From Akkermansiaceae bacterium UBA5020 (GTDB taxonomy: Bacteria; Verrucomicrobiota; Verrucomicrobiia; Verrucomicrobiales; DEV007), in assembly GCA_002396885.1 (NCBI GenBank), contig DGXY01000127.1:1-11449 (forward strand): 11,449 nt of DNA. Reading direction: 5' to 3'. Both the position numbers and the translations under genes were made by a program. Each line of letters starts with the position of its first letter. Within the stretch, counting starts at the first letter, position 1. The notes under the pieces were generated by a model. That model made no database searches. It was not told the origin of the DNA and worked only from the letters and a program-made list of their open reading frames with translations. This document shows positions 1 to 6,566 of this stretch, one piece after another.

Positions 1-86
1 GTTGATTTGGCTTTCCGGCAAAAGCTCTTTTACCTCCGCGTATTCTGCGTATTCCGTAGGCAGCCTCTTCTTTCGGACTCAGATTT
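1..86. repeat. Repeat copy 1 (shorter, internally deleted)
   Basis: This copy aligns almost base for base with 158-271. It contains a tandem 9-mer, GCGTATTCT then GCGTATTCC (38-55), followed by a single GTAGGC (56-61). Compared with copy 2 it lacks 27 bp, exactly the segment that in copy 2 lies between two GTAGGC direct repeats, and it also has a 1-bp difference in the run of T after AAAAGC. A 27-bp deletion by slippage between the short direct repeats explains this simply. The true left boundary is unknown because the window begins here. Confidence 0.8.
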
Positions 87-157
87 ACAGAAGGCCGAGA
101 TAGATGCCGCCGTGATCAGAAACGAAGGAATCGTCGCAGTGACATCGGACCAAGGTC

Positions 158-271
158 GTTGATTTGGCTTTCCGGCAAAAGCCTTTTTTACCTCCGCGTA
201 TCCTGCGTATTCCGTAGGCCACCTCTCCATCCGCTCGATGGTAGGCCGCCTCTTCTTTCGGACTCAGATTT
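158..271. repeat. Repeat copy 2 (longer form)
   Basis: This copy starts with the same GTTGATTTGG and ends with the same GGACTCAGATTT as copy 1. It keeps the tandem 9-mer (196-213, one mismatch). It has an extra 27-bp segment bounded by GTAGGC at 214-219 and 241-246. Inside the extra segment, CCATC (227-231) and GATGG (237-241) can pair as a small hairpin. The GGCTTT/AAAGCC hairpin near its left end is intact here but has a mismatch in copy 1. No transposase is present, so it may be a non-autonomous or REP-like dispersed element; that class is an inference. Confidence 0.8.
166..189 (+). terminator. Hairpin plus T-run, terminator-like, inside repeat copy 2
   Basis: GGCTTT (166-171) pairs perfectly with AAAGCC (178-183) across a 6-nt loop and is followed at once by six T (184-189), which is the form of a Rho-independent terminator on the plus strand. 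The stem is short, with only three G:C pairs. In copy 1 the second arm is AAAGCT and the T-run is shorter and interrupted. No plus-strand gene is seen upstream within the window, so the function is uncertain. Confidence 0.3.
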
Positions 272-311
272 GCCATCGATCGGAGCCTTGAAACGATGCC
301 CATGCCACTTC

Positions 312-1700
312 TCAGATCTCGACCCACTCGCCCGGAATGGGCACAGGGTATTGGCCGTTCGCGTCGGCGACGAAGGGGGGCTCGCTGTCGTAGTCGAGCG
401 TGTCCATGCCGGGGAACCACTGGAACTCCGAAGCCATCGCTTCGTCCCAGGTGATGACGCGGCCCATGTGCGTCGCGGCGCGGCCCATGATCGCGGTCAG
501 ATTGGTCAGCCCGGCTCGCTTCGCCTGATTGAAGGGCGTGTTCTCGCGGATTGCCTTGGTGAAGTCGTTCCACTGGGCCTGCCAGGGCGTGAGCTCCTCC
601 TTCGGCGCCTCCCAGAGGACGTTGTCGTCGGCGATGCGTTTGTCCTTGAAGATCTTCGTGGTGCCAGCATGGATGTTGCCGGAGAACTGCGCGGCCTTTT
701 CCGATCCGTGGATGTAGGTGGCGAAGTCGTTGTGGCATTTCGGGATGTAGCGCACGTAGTCGTAGGCTTTGGTGCCGTCGGCGAAGGTCCATTCGACGGA
801 GTAGGAATCGAGATTTTGTCCCTTGTCGGTGTTGTTGAAGGCGCGTCCACCGATGCCATGGGCGGAGACGGGATACTCGCCTTTGATCCAGACGAGCTCG
901 TCGATCTGGTGGATGTCCATCTCGGACCAGAGGCCTCCCGAGACCCAGAAGAACTTCGTGAAATTGCGGAGCTGCCATTCGAGTTCGCCTTTGTCGGCGG
1001 GTTTGGGTCCGAGGGGGCCGGAGGGGCCCATGCGATAGGCGCTGATGCTCTCGACCGATCCGATCTCACCAGCGGCGATGCGGCGGAGGAGCTCGACGCG
1101 GTTCACCGAATGGCGGCTCATGACTCCTGCGGCGACTTTCAGCCCGCGGGCATCGGCCTCTTCGGCGGCCTTGAGGACACGGCGCACGCCGGGAGGATCG
1201 GCGGCGAAGGATTTTTCCATGAAGACATTGACGCCCTTCGAGACGGCATACTCAAGCTGCTGCGGGCGGAAGCCGGCGTATCCGGTGAGCATGGCGACAT
1301 CGCCCGAGTTCGGCCGCAGAGTGTCGATGGCGCGCTTGAAGGCATCGAAGCCGATGAAGCGGTTTTCCGGCGCGACGACGGCGCGTTCCTTGTATTTGCC
1401 CTCGATCGCGGCACGCGAGCGCTCGAGACGGTCCTCGTAGAGATCGGCCATGGCGGTGAGGGCGACGCCGTCGTCGGCATCCATCGCATTGACGACAGCT
1501 CCGCTGCCGCGCCCTCCGCATCCGATCAGGGCGAGGCGGATCTGGTCGCTGCCGGCCGCGTGCACCGCCGGGATCGAGACTCCGGCGAGGACCGAGGCGG
1601 CGGCGGCCTTGCCAGTGCTGGAGAGGAAATCGCGCCGGCTCGAGAGCGTGGTGGGTTTGTCAGTGTCGGAGGCGGGGCGGGAGGGAGGCAGATCGGTCAT
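312..1700 (-). CDS. Tat-exported Gfo/Idh/MocA-family NAD(P)-dependent oxidoreductase
   Basis: The product is 462 aa. It begins with a twin-arginine signal: SRRDFLSS at residues 21-28, then an Ala-rich hydrophobic stretch ending near PAVHA (44-48). The mature protein opens with a Rossmann beta strand and dinucleotide loop (IRLALIGCGGRG, 54-65). The usual EKP signature appears as MEKSFAADPPG (161-171), with Ser in place of Pro. EMDIHQIDELVW (260-271) carries the likely catalytic His264 and Asp267. Such proteins oxidise or reduce sugars, inositols or related polyols in the periplasm, often with a bound cofactor; the substrate cannot be told. The ATG at 1700 is chosen because GAGG (1709-1712) lies 8 nt upstream and the Tat motif follows. 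The frame stays open upstream, but that part looks noncoding. It is divergent from the MFS transporter and may share its regulation. Confidence 0.9.
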   Translation of the reverse strand: MTDLPPSRPASDTDKPTTLSSRRDFLSSTGKAAAASVLAGVSIPAVHAAGSDQIRLALIGCGGRGSGAVVNAMDADDGVALTAMADLYEDRLERSRAAIEGKYKERAVVAPENRFIGFDAFKRAIDTLRPNSGDVAMLTGYAGFRPQQLEYAVSKGVNVFMEKSFAADPPGVRRVLKAAEEADARGLKVAAGVMSRHSVNRVELLRRIAAGEIGSVESISAYRMGPSGPLGPKPADKGELEWQLRNFTKFFWVSGGLWSEMDIHQIDELVWIKGEYPVSAHGIGGRAFNNTDKGQNLDSYSVEWTFADGTKAYDYVRYIPKCHNDFATYIHGSEKAAQFSGNIHAGTTKIFKDKRIADDNVLWEAPKEELTPWQAQWNDFTKAIRENTPFNQAKRAGLTNLTAIMGRAATHMGRVITWDEAMASEFQWFPGMDTLDYDSEPPFVADANGQYPVPIPGEWVEI

Positions 1701-1837
1701 GAAGTCATCCTCGCAAGCGCGGCGGGATCGGCCAAGTACGCTTTCACGGTGTCGGGGGGCGTGCCTGCGCCAATTCCGCGCGGATTCTCCACCCCACCCA
1801 CGATCGCGCCAAGACCTCGAAAACCTTGACTTGTCAT
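1697..1837 (-). other. Small reading frame overlapping the oxidoreductase start by ATGA
   Basis: A minus-strand frame of 46 codons (from ATG at 1837), or 56 codons (from ATG at 1867), ends in TGA at 1697-1699, overlapping the ATG of the oxidoreductase (1698-1700) in the ATGA arrangement typical of coupled genes. From about 1807 downward its third codon positions are strongly G/C, as in the real genes here, and the peptide (GAIVGGVENPRGIGAG, then DTVKAYLADPAALARMTS) reads like protein. It could be a real small protein, the 3' remnant of a lost upstream operon gene, or chance. I recognise no family. Confidence 0.3.
1709..1712 (-). promoter_or_regulatory. Shine-Dalgarno site deciding the oxidoreductase start
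   Basis: On the minus strand GAGG stands 8 nt before the ATG at 1700. It fixes the start just ahead of the Tat signal and argues against extending the protein upstream, although the same frame stays open as far as 2147. Confidence 0.65.
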
Positions 1838-1855
1838 CCCGCAGCCCGTCAAGTC
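1825..1855. promoter_or_regulatory. Inverted repeat in the divergent oxidoreductase/transporter spacer
   Basis: CTTGAC (1825-1830) is the exact reverse complement of GTCAAG (1848-1853). The overlapping pair GACTTG (1828-1833) and CAAGTC (1850-1855) is a second exact match. The dyad lies 23 bp before the transporter ATG and includes a TTGACT (1826-1831) that resembles a -35 box, but the hexamer 17 bp further on (TCAAGT) is a poor -10. A regulator binding here could control both divergent genes; that is inference from position and symmetry. Confidence 0.35.
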
Positions 1856-1877
1856 GGCGGTTCTCATCTTCAACACC

Positions 1878-3092
1878 ATGCAAACCGCGCTCAAGGTCAA
1901 GCTCTCCGTCTTCATGTTCCTCCAGTATTTCATCTGGGGGTGCTGGTATGTCAGCATGGGCACTTATCTGGCGAACACGCTGAAGTTCGAGGGCGGTCAG
2001 ATCGGACTGGCCTACGGGGCTTTCGCGATCGGAGCAATGATCTCGCCTTTCCTCGTCGGGTTGATCGCGGATCGATTCTTCGCCTCGGAGAAATTGCTCG
2101 CCGTGCTCGGGATCGCGGGGGGCGCTGTGCTTTTTGCCCTGCCGCAATTCACGACCTTCGGCACGTTTTATCCGATGCTGATTCTTTACTGCGCGCTCTA
2201 CGTGCCGACCCTCGCCCTGGGGAATTCCCTTTCACTGACCCACCTCGCGAATGTGAAGACGGATTTCCCACGGGTGAAGATGCTCTCGGCGGTAGGGTGG
2301 ATCGGCGGCCTCGTCGCGCTGAACGCGGTCGACGGCGCGGCTTCCTCGATCCAGTTCTACCTCGCGGGCGGTGCTTCGATTCTTTTCGGGCTCTTTTCAC
2401 TGGTCCTTCCGCACACGCCGCCCACAAAGACGGGGGCGGATGTGAAGCTCTCCGAGATCCTCGGGCTGGATGCGCTCGCCTTGATGAAGAAGCCGCCTTT
2501 CGCCGTCTTCATCCTCTGCATGTTCCTCATCTGCATCCCGCTCTACTTCTATTTCGTGAACCTCGGCCAATACCTCACCGAGCTGAAGTGGGAGAACATG
2601 CTCGTGAAGACCTCTTACGCGCAGATCTCGGACATCGTCTTTTTCCTGCTGCTGCCCTTTTTCCTGAGGCGCTTCGGTTACAAGAAAACGATCTTCCTCG
2701 GCATCGCTTGCTGGGTGGCGCGTTACTTCGCGCTCTCGGGCAGCGTGGGGGCGGGCGAGTGGGCCACGGCGCTGATCTTCACGGCTATCCTCTTGCATGG
2801 AGCGTGCTACGATTTCCTCTTCATCGCGGGGCAACTCTATGTCGATGATGAGGCGGGCGAGCGTACCCGCGGGGCCGCCCAGGGATTCATCGCCTTCATC
2901 CTCTGGGGAGTCGGCAATTTCGTGGGCAGCTTCCTCGCGGGCAAGGTGCAGCAGCATCACACGCTGGAGACACCGGTCGATGGCCTCTCCCACGACTGGG
3001 CCGCGATCTGGCAACTGCCGGCCTGGGGCGCGCTCGGGGTGCTCGTGATTTTCGTGATCTTCTTCCGCGATCCGAAGAAGACGGCGGCGTGA
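1878..3092 (+). CDS. MFS transporter, nucleoside:H+ symporter (NHS) type
   Basis: The 404-aa product is a polytopic inner-membrane protein with about 12 hydrophobic segments. The N-terminus (LQYFIWGCWYVSMGTYLANTL, residues 15-35) and the stretch YDFLFIAGQLYVDDEA (311-326) with RGAAQGF (331-337) and GVGNFVG (344-350) match the NHS family of NupG and XapB. Family members import nucleosides with protons, but the many relatives in Verrucomicrobiota and Planctomycetes sit beside sugar-catabolic genes and may carry other solutes. The gene is divergent from the oxidoreductase, which suggests a shared substrate pathway. The start is the ATG after a pyrimidine-rich leader without a Shine-Dalgarno sequence. 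The stop lies only 8 nt from the convergent stop of the YHYH gene, leaving no room for a normal separate terminator. Confidence 0.88.
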   Translation: MQTALKVKLSVFMFLQYFIWGCWYVSMGTYLANTLKFEGGQIGLAYGAFAIGAMISPFLVGLIADRFFASEKLLAVLGIAGGAVLFALPQFTTFGTFYPMLILYCALYVPTLALGNSLSLTHLANVKTDFPRVKMLSAVGWIGGLVALNAVDGAASSIQFYLAGGASILFGLFSLVLPHTPPTKTGADVKLSEILGLDALALMKKPPFAVFILCMFLICIPLYFYFVNLGQYLTELKWENMLVKTSYAQISDIVFFLLLPFFLRRFGYKKTIFLGIACWVARYFALSGSVGAGEWATALIFTAILLHGACYDFLFIAGQLYVDDEAGERTRGAAQGFIAFILWGVGNFVGSFLAGKVQQHHTLETPVDGLSHDWAAIWQLPAWGALGVLVIFVIFFRDPKKTAA

Positions 3093-3100
3093 GACGAGGA

Positions 3101-4138
3101 TCAACGCGGGAACTCCCCACGCGGCGCTGGACCACCCGGTGGATTGGTCGGCCGATCGCCTCGCGGACCCTGACGTCCTCCGCCTGGAGGCCCGCCCGGA
3201 GGTCCCTCTGCTCGTAGGCTCACCGGCGTGCCGCGATAGGCGCGCGGGATCACTGGCCATTGATCGGTGAGGAAATAGGCATAGGTGCCCTTGGGGAACT
3301 CGGGGGTGACCCCGAAACGGCCGTTGCACTCGTCGAGGTCGCCGGAACCGGCGACGTATTCGTAGTCCTGCACGAAGGCTCCGTCGTGCTTGCCTCCGGG
3401 GCCATCGGGACGATCACCCGCCTTCAAGCGCCAACTCGATTTCAGCACCTTCACGGGAGAAGCGGGATTCTTCGGATCCGAAAGTCCGACCCGCGCATAG
3501 ATCGGGAAGCCATCGGCGGCCCAGCCGATCTGGGGCGAGTGCCGGGAGTCGGAGGCCCCGAGGCGTTTCAGGAGCAGGGTGGGGAGTCCGTGGTAGTGAT
3601 AAGTGCCGGTGGGCTGGACATGGGCGTGGTTTTCGTCGAGTCCCAAGGGCACGGCGCCGCCGAGGGCTTCGTACTGCCATCCCAAATCGCGGTCGCCCTG
3701 CCAGAACTCCGCTGCACCCGGATCGAAAAAGACTCCGTTCACGGCAAAACCGAAGGGCGAAAGACGCAGTGGCGTGATCTCCGCGGCGATCTCGGGCGTG
3801 GCCGTGACTTCGAAGGTGAGGGCCTGCGGGGCGATCTCGTGGGGATTGCCGCGATTGGGAAAGGGACCGACGAGGTGATCGGGGATGGCATTGGAGGAAA
3901 TGGAGCGAGACGGATCCTCTTGGTGGATCGCGACTTGGTTTTCTCCCGATGCTTTTTCGGTCGCCGGGACGAGGTCGAGGGGCTTGGCTTCGGTGGCGGT
4001 GTGCTGACGCAGGGGGCGTCCGCCGGGGCCGCCCGGAGGACCTCCCGGTCGGCCCGGGCCTTGGGCGGGGAGCAGCGTTGAAAAGATGAGTCCGGCGATT
4101 CCCGCGATGATTCCAAAGCAGTATTTAGGTTTCGGCAT
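3101..4138 (-). CDS. Secreted YHYH-domain protein with Gly/Pro-rich ends
   Basis: The product is 345 aa. It starts with a signal peptide (KPKYC, then a hydrophobic run to about residue 25, LLPAQ). Next comes a Gly/Pro/Arg-rich stretch (27-43). The globular part carries the hallmark TGTYHYHGLP (177-186), preceded by a His-rich ENHAH (169-173) and followed by GWAADGFPIYA (205-215) and LDECNGRFG (268-276). These fit the YHYH domain, found in exported proteins of unknown biochemical role; the clustered His residues hint at metal binding, but that is inference. The C-terminal 35 residues are again Gly/Pro/Arg-rich and probably disordered. The GAGGAG just before the ATG has no spacing, so the ribosome site is unusual, yet no other start suits the signal peptide. 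It lies 36 nt downstream of the CPBP gene on the same strand and is probably co-transcribed. Confidence 0.85.
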   Translation of the reverse strand: MPKPKYCFGIIAGIAGLIFSTLLPAQGPGRPGGPPGGPGGRPLRQHTATEAKPLDLVPATEKASGENQVAIHQEDPSRSISSNAIPDHLVGPFPNRGNPHEIAPQALTFEVTATPEIAAEITPLRLSPFGFAVNGVFFDPGAAEFWQGDRDLGWQYEALGGAVPLGLDENHAHVQPTGTYHYHGLPTLLLKRLGASDSRHSPQIGWAADGFPIYARVGLSDPKNPASPVKVLKSSWRLKAGDRPDGPGGKHDGAFVQDYEYVAGSGDLDECNGRFGVTPEFPKGTYAYFLTDQWPVIPRAYRGTPVSLRAEGPPGGPPGGGRQGPRGDRPTNPPGGPAPRGEFPR

Positions 4139-4174
4139 CTCCTCGAAACCCCGCGAGTGGCGAAGGGTTTCCCA

Positions 4175-4906
4175 TCAAAGCGAGCTCTGCAGTGCCCGCC
4201 AGCCCACCCACATGAGGCCCAAGTCGACGAGGAGGTGGCTGAACCAGGGGCCGAGGAGGCTGTTGTAGCGATCGGCCTGCCAGCTCCAGAAGGCCCCGCC
4301 GATCGCGACACAGGCGCCGAGAGCGAGGGCCCAGCCCATCGGGAAAAACTGGCTCAGCACGACGATGTGGTGCAGGGCGAATCCGGTCGCGGCGACGAGG
4401 TGGGCGCCCCCTTTGCGCATCAGCTTCTTGGCTTGGCTGAAGGTGAACCAGCGCCAGTAGAACTCCTCCATCGCCGAGTGAATGAAGGAGATGAAGAGGG
4501 CGAATGCGACAAATCGCTCCGCCACGTCGAGGTCGTGGATGCGCTGGACGATTTTGGCTTCGTTCGCCGAGAAGACGTCACCGAGCGGGGTCGCCTCGAG
4601 CAGGACAAACATCAATCCCGTCACGACCACTCCGAAGAGAGTCCCCGGCACGAGCGAGGCGAGGTGGCGTTTCGGGCGGCTACGATCGATCATCGGCTCG
4701 CGCAAAAGGAGGAGAACGCAGAGCAGCGGCCACGCGATCAGGAAGACCTTGTGGGCTCCGTAGAAGGCATTGCCAAAAGCCGTGCCCGGAAAAAAGACGA
4801 AGTAGAAGAACGAGAGGATGAAGGGCACCAGCAAGGCCGGCAACAGGAGCGCCCAACGCAGGGCGGGGCGCGGCGAGGCGGCGGAACGGGGGGCGGAATC
4901 GGACAT
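4175..4906 (-). CDS. CPBP-family intramembrane protease-like protein
   Basis: The 243-aa product has about seven hydrophobic segments. It shows the three conserved blocks of the CPBP (CAAX protease and bacteriocin-processing) family: MEEFYWRWF (146-154) with Glu147, Glu148 and Arg152; GFALHHIVV (175-183) with His179/His180; and FSHLLVDL (222-229) with His224 and Asp228. All residues expected of an active glutamate intramembrane protease are present. Bacterial members have been tied to maturation of prenylated or bacteriocin-like peptides, but most have no known substrate. The ATG at 4906 is chosen over an in-frame TTG at 4939 because GGAGAG stands 6 nt upstream. The YHYH gene follows after 36 nt, so the two may form an operon; whether the protease acts on that partner is unknown. 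Confidence 0.85.
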   Translation of the reverse strand: MSDSAPRSAASPRPALRWALLLPALLVPFILSFFYFVFFPGTAFGNAFYGAHKVFLIAWPLLCVLLLLREPMIDRSRPKRHLASLVPGTLFGVVVTGLMFVLLEATPLGDVFSANEAKIVQRIHDLDVAERFVAFALFISFIHSAMEEFYWRWFTFSQAKKLMRKGGAHLVAATGFALHHIVVLSQFFPMGWALALGACVAIGGAFWSWQADRYNSLLGPWFSHLLVDLGLMWVGWRALQSSL

Positions 4907-4912
4907 GCGCCA

Positions 4913-4918
4913 CTCTCC
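4913..4918 (-). promoter_or_regulatory. Shine-Dalgarno site for the CPBP gene
   Basis: On the minus strand GGAGAG lies 6 nt before the ATG at 4906. It decides between that ATG and the in-frame TTG at 4939, which would add 11 residues with no matching site. Confidence 0.65.
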
Positions 4919-4955
4919 GGGCGCTCCGCCGCGTCTCAAATCGTTATTTCCGATC

Positions 4956-4984
4956 TTGTGATCGACCGAATCGATGGCAATATT
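4956..4984 (+). promoter_or_regulatory. Possible promoter for efp
   Basis: TTGTGA (4956-4961) resembles a -35 box and AATATT (4979-4984) is a fair -10 match after 17 bp. The sequence turns AT-rich from here to the efp start, in contrast to the GC-rich surroundings. The call rests on consensus similarity only. Confidence 0.3.
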
Positions 4985-4998
4985 CGGGTCTAACGAGA

Positions 4999-5014
4999 AA
5001 GATTAACTAATCTT
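4999..5014. promoter_or_regulatory. 16-bp dyad in the AT-rich efp leader
   Basis: AAGATTA (4999-5005) and TAATCTT (5008-5014) are exact reverse complements around a central AC. The dyad sits 21 nt before the efp ATG, between divergent efp and CPBP genes. It could be an operator or a small RNA hairpin that affects translation of efp, which lacks a Shine-Dalgarno sequence. Confidence 0.4.
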
Positions 5015-5035
5015 AAATAATAGCCCCTTTTTTCC

Positions 5036-5596
5036 ATGGCCATCGTCGCAACCCAACTCAAGCGCGGACAGTGCATCAGCTACAACAACGAACTCGGCAT
5101 CGTCACCGGCACCGAGCACCGCACCCCCGGCAAAGGCAACGCCCTCGTCATGGCCACGGTCCGCTCCTTCAAGACCGGTAAAACGAAAGACATCCGCTTC
5201 GCTTCGAGCGACAAAGTCGAGATCGTGCAGTCCGAGCGCCAGAAGCTTGAATACAGCTATCATGATCAGGTCGGCTATCACTTCATGGACCCGTCGACCT
5301 TCGATACCGTCACGTTCCAAGAGGAGTTCATCGAGGACAGCAAGGATCTCCTCATCGACGGGATCACCGTGGAAGTCCTTTTTGTCGATGGCAAGGCCGT
5401 CACGATCGAGCTGCCGTCGAACATCGAGCTCGAGGTGACCGAGTCCGCTCCCGGTGTCAAGGGTGACACCGCCACCGCCGCGACCAAGGAAGCGATTCTC
5501 CAGACCGGACTTCGCATCCAGGTGCCCCTTTTCATCAACCCCGGCGACCGCATCCGCGTCAGCAGCGAAGACAAGAAGTACGTCAGCCGGGCCTGA
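5036..5596 (+). CDS. efp: Elongation factor P
   Basis: The 186-aa product has the normal EF-P length and three-domain order: a KOW-like domain (about 1-65), an OB domain (about 66-128) and a C-terminal OB domain (about 129-186). EF-P binds ribosomes stalled at polyproline stretches between the P and E sites and restores peptide bond formation. The functional loop reads TPGKGNAL (30-37), with Lys33 at the position modified in lysine-type EF-Ps; it is not the arginine type served by EarP. The C-terminal block QTGLRIQVPLFINPGDRIRV (156-175) is typical. No modification gene is seen nearby. The ATG at 5036 follows a pyrimidine tract (ccccttttttcc) with no Shine-Dalgarno motif. The nearby Pro-rich YHYH protein, with PP pairs, is the kind of product that would benefit from EF-P. 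Confidence 0.96.
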   Translation: MAIVATQLKRGQCISYNNELGIVTGTEHRTPGKGNALVMATVRSFKTGKTKDIRFASSDKVEIVQSERQKLEYSYHDQVGYHFMDPSTFDTVTFQEEFIEDSKDLLIDGITVEVLFVDGKAVTIELPSNIELEVTESAPGVKGDTATAATKEAILQTGLRIQVPLFINPGDRIRVSSEDKKYVSRA

Positions 5597-5675
5597 TCCC
5601 GCTTCCGTGATTCTGGCTTTGTGAGAGACTCGGAAACGCGCGACGACGTCACGTTATTCACCCGTCCGTTTTCCC

Positions 5676-6497
5676 TTGGCCCGCAAAACGAAGCCTGGTA
5701 ATCGCGCCAGGGGGCGGAAATCCCAACCGCTCCAAGGCCTCGCCGCCTTCGTTAGTGGAGCCGCCGGTGCGATTTTCTCCGATCCTTACTCGCCCGCACT
5801 CTTGCGGCTGAAATGCCTCGTCGGGATCGCTCTTCTCCCGCTCTGCTGGATCCTTTTCGAAACCTTCGTCGTCCTCCTTCAGGCTGACACCTTTGCCGCG
5901 GCCTATTGGCGCACGCGCGAATTCGCCTTCTTCGGCCTCGGGGGGGCACTCTGGCTCGTCCTTTTCTTTTTCGCACGGTGTCGGCCGATGTTGGCCGCCT
6001 ATGTGGCAGGGCACGAGTGGACCCACGCGCTTTTCGTGATCCTTTTCCGGGGGAAAGTGACCGATATCTCGGTGAAGCCCGAGGCCGGTTTCATCATCAC
6101 GGACCGCACCAACTTCCTCATTTCGCTCTCGCCTTATTTCTTCCCGTTCTATAGCGCGGTCGTGGTGCTCGGATGGATCACCTTCCGCTGGGTCGTGGCT
6201 GACCACCTCCATCCCGATCCCGTCTGGCTCTATGCCCTCATCGGTTTCACCTGGATGTTCCACCTCAGCTTCACGATCTGGATGGTGGGGCGGAAGCAAT
6301 CCGATGTCGATCAAAACGGCCGACTCTTTTCCTTCACCGTCATCTTCGCGGCCAATGTCCTCCTTCTCAGTGGCATGCTTATCGTCGCCTCTCCCACGGC
6401 GAGTTTCCGAGGTTTCTTCGCCTCCTTCTGGGAGAATCTCTGCACCTTCGGTCCGCGTTTCGTCGAGACCGGCGTGGAGGTGAGCCGGTGGTTTTGA
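5676..6497 (+). CDS. Predicted M50-like integral membrane metalloprotease (HExxH)
   Basis: The product is 273 aa, with a basic N-terminal tail (residues 1-20) and about six transmembrane segments (near 46-70, 85-103, 105-124, 146-170, 183-205 and 217-238). GHEWTHAL (112-119) is an HExxH zinc site inside a hydrophobic helix, as in site-2 proteases of family M50. LSPYFFP (151-157) and the stretch with His196, QSDVDQNG (208-215) and Asn227 may supply the further conserved positions; Asp210 or Asp212 is a possible third zinc ligand. The protein lacks the clear NxxPxxxxDG motif of classic site-2 proteases, so it is a divergent or separate family. The start is a TTG after a pyrimidine-rich leader like that of efp; no earlier ATG suits. 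It lies 79 nt after efp and 69 nt before the GTPase. No substrate can be named. Confidence 0.6.
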   Translation: MARKTKPGNRARGRKSQPLQGLAAFVSGAAGAIFSDPYSPALLRLKCLVGIALLPLCWILFETFVVLLQADTFAAAYWRTREFAFFGLGGALWLVLFFFARCRPMLAAYVAGHEWTHALFVILFRGKVTDISVKPEAGFIITDRTNFLISLSPYFFPFYSAVVVLGWITFRWVVADHLHPDPVWLYALIGFTWMFHLSFTIWMVGRKQSDVDQNGRLFSFTVIFAANVLLLSGMLIVASPTASFRGFFASFWENLCTFGPRFVETGVEVSRWF

Positions 6498-6566
6498 GAA
6501 TCCACTTCCCGCTCCGCGCTCTTCTCCCGTCCTTGACCGGGTCGCCATTGCCCCCCACCTTCTCGC

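Larger units (their letters stand above)
1..311. other. Gene-free stretch with two copies of a dispersed-type repeat
   Basis: No convincing protein-coding gene is seen before the oxidoreductase stop codon at 312. Most of the stretch is two related repeat copies (1-86 and 158-271) separated by 71 bp of unique sequence (87-157). A 66-codon minus-strand frame runs through the repeat (30-230), but it is built from repeat sequence, matches no family I know and has no ribosome binding site. The left copy starts at the first base of the window, so the array may continue outside. Confidence 0.7.

Noticed and set aside
30..230. 66-codon minus-strand frame in the repeat region
   Set aside because: It is made of the repeat units, lacks a ribosome binding site and would be disrupted by the length differences between repeat copies.
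159..1829. Very long plus-strand open frame (about 556 codons) opposite the oxidoreductase
   Set aside because: It is the antisense of a clear Gfo/Idh/MocA gene, matches no family, and is explained by GC-rich codon use that removes stop codons from the opposite strand.
1701..2147. N-terminal extension of the oxidoreductase from an upstream start
   Set aside because: The extension would run antisense into the transporter gene and bury the twin-arginine signal inside the protein; the ATG at 1700 has a good Shine-Dalgarno site.
3093..3100. Shared terminator between the convergent transporter and YHYH genes
   Set aside because: Only 8 nt separate the stop codons and no stem-loop with a T-run is visible there.
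6533..6561. TTGACC before the GTPase as a promoter
   Set aside because: The -35-like hexamer has no acceptable -10 at 16-18 bp; the following sequence is C-rich.
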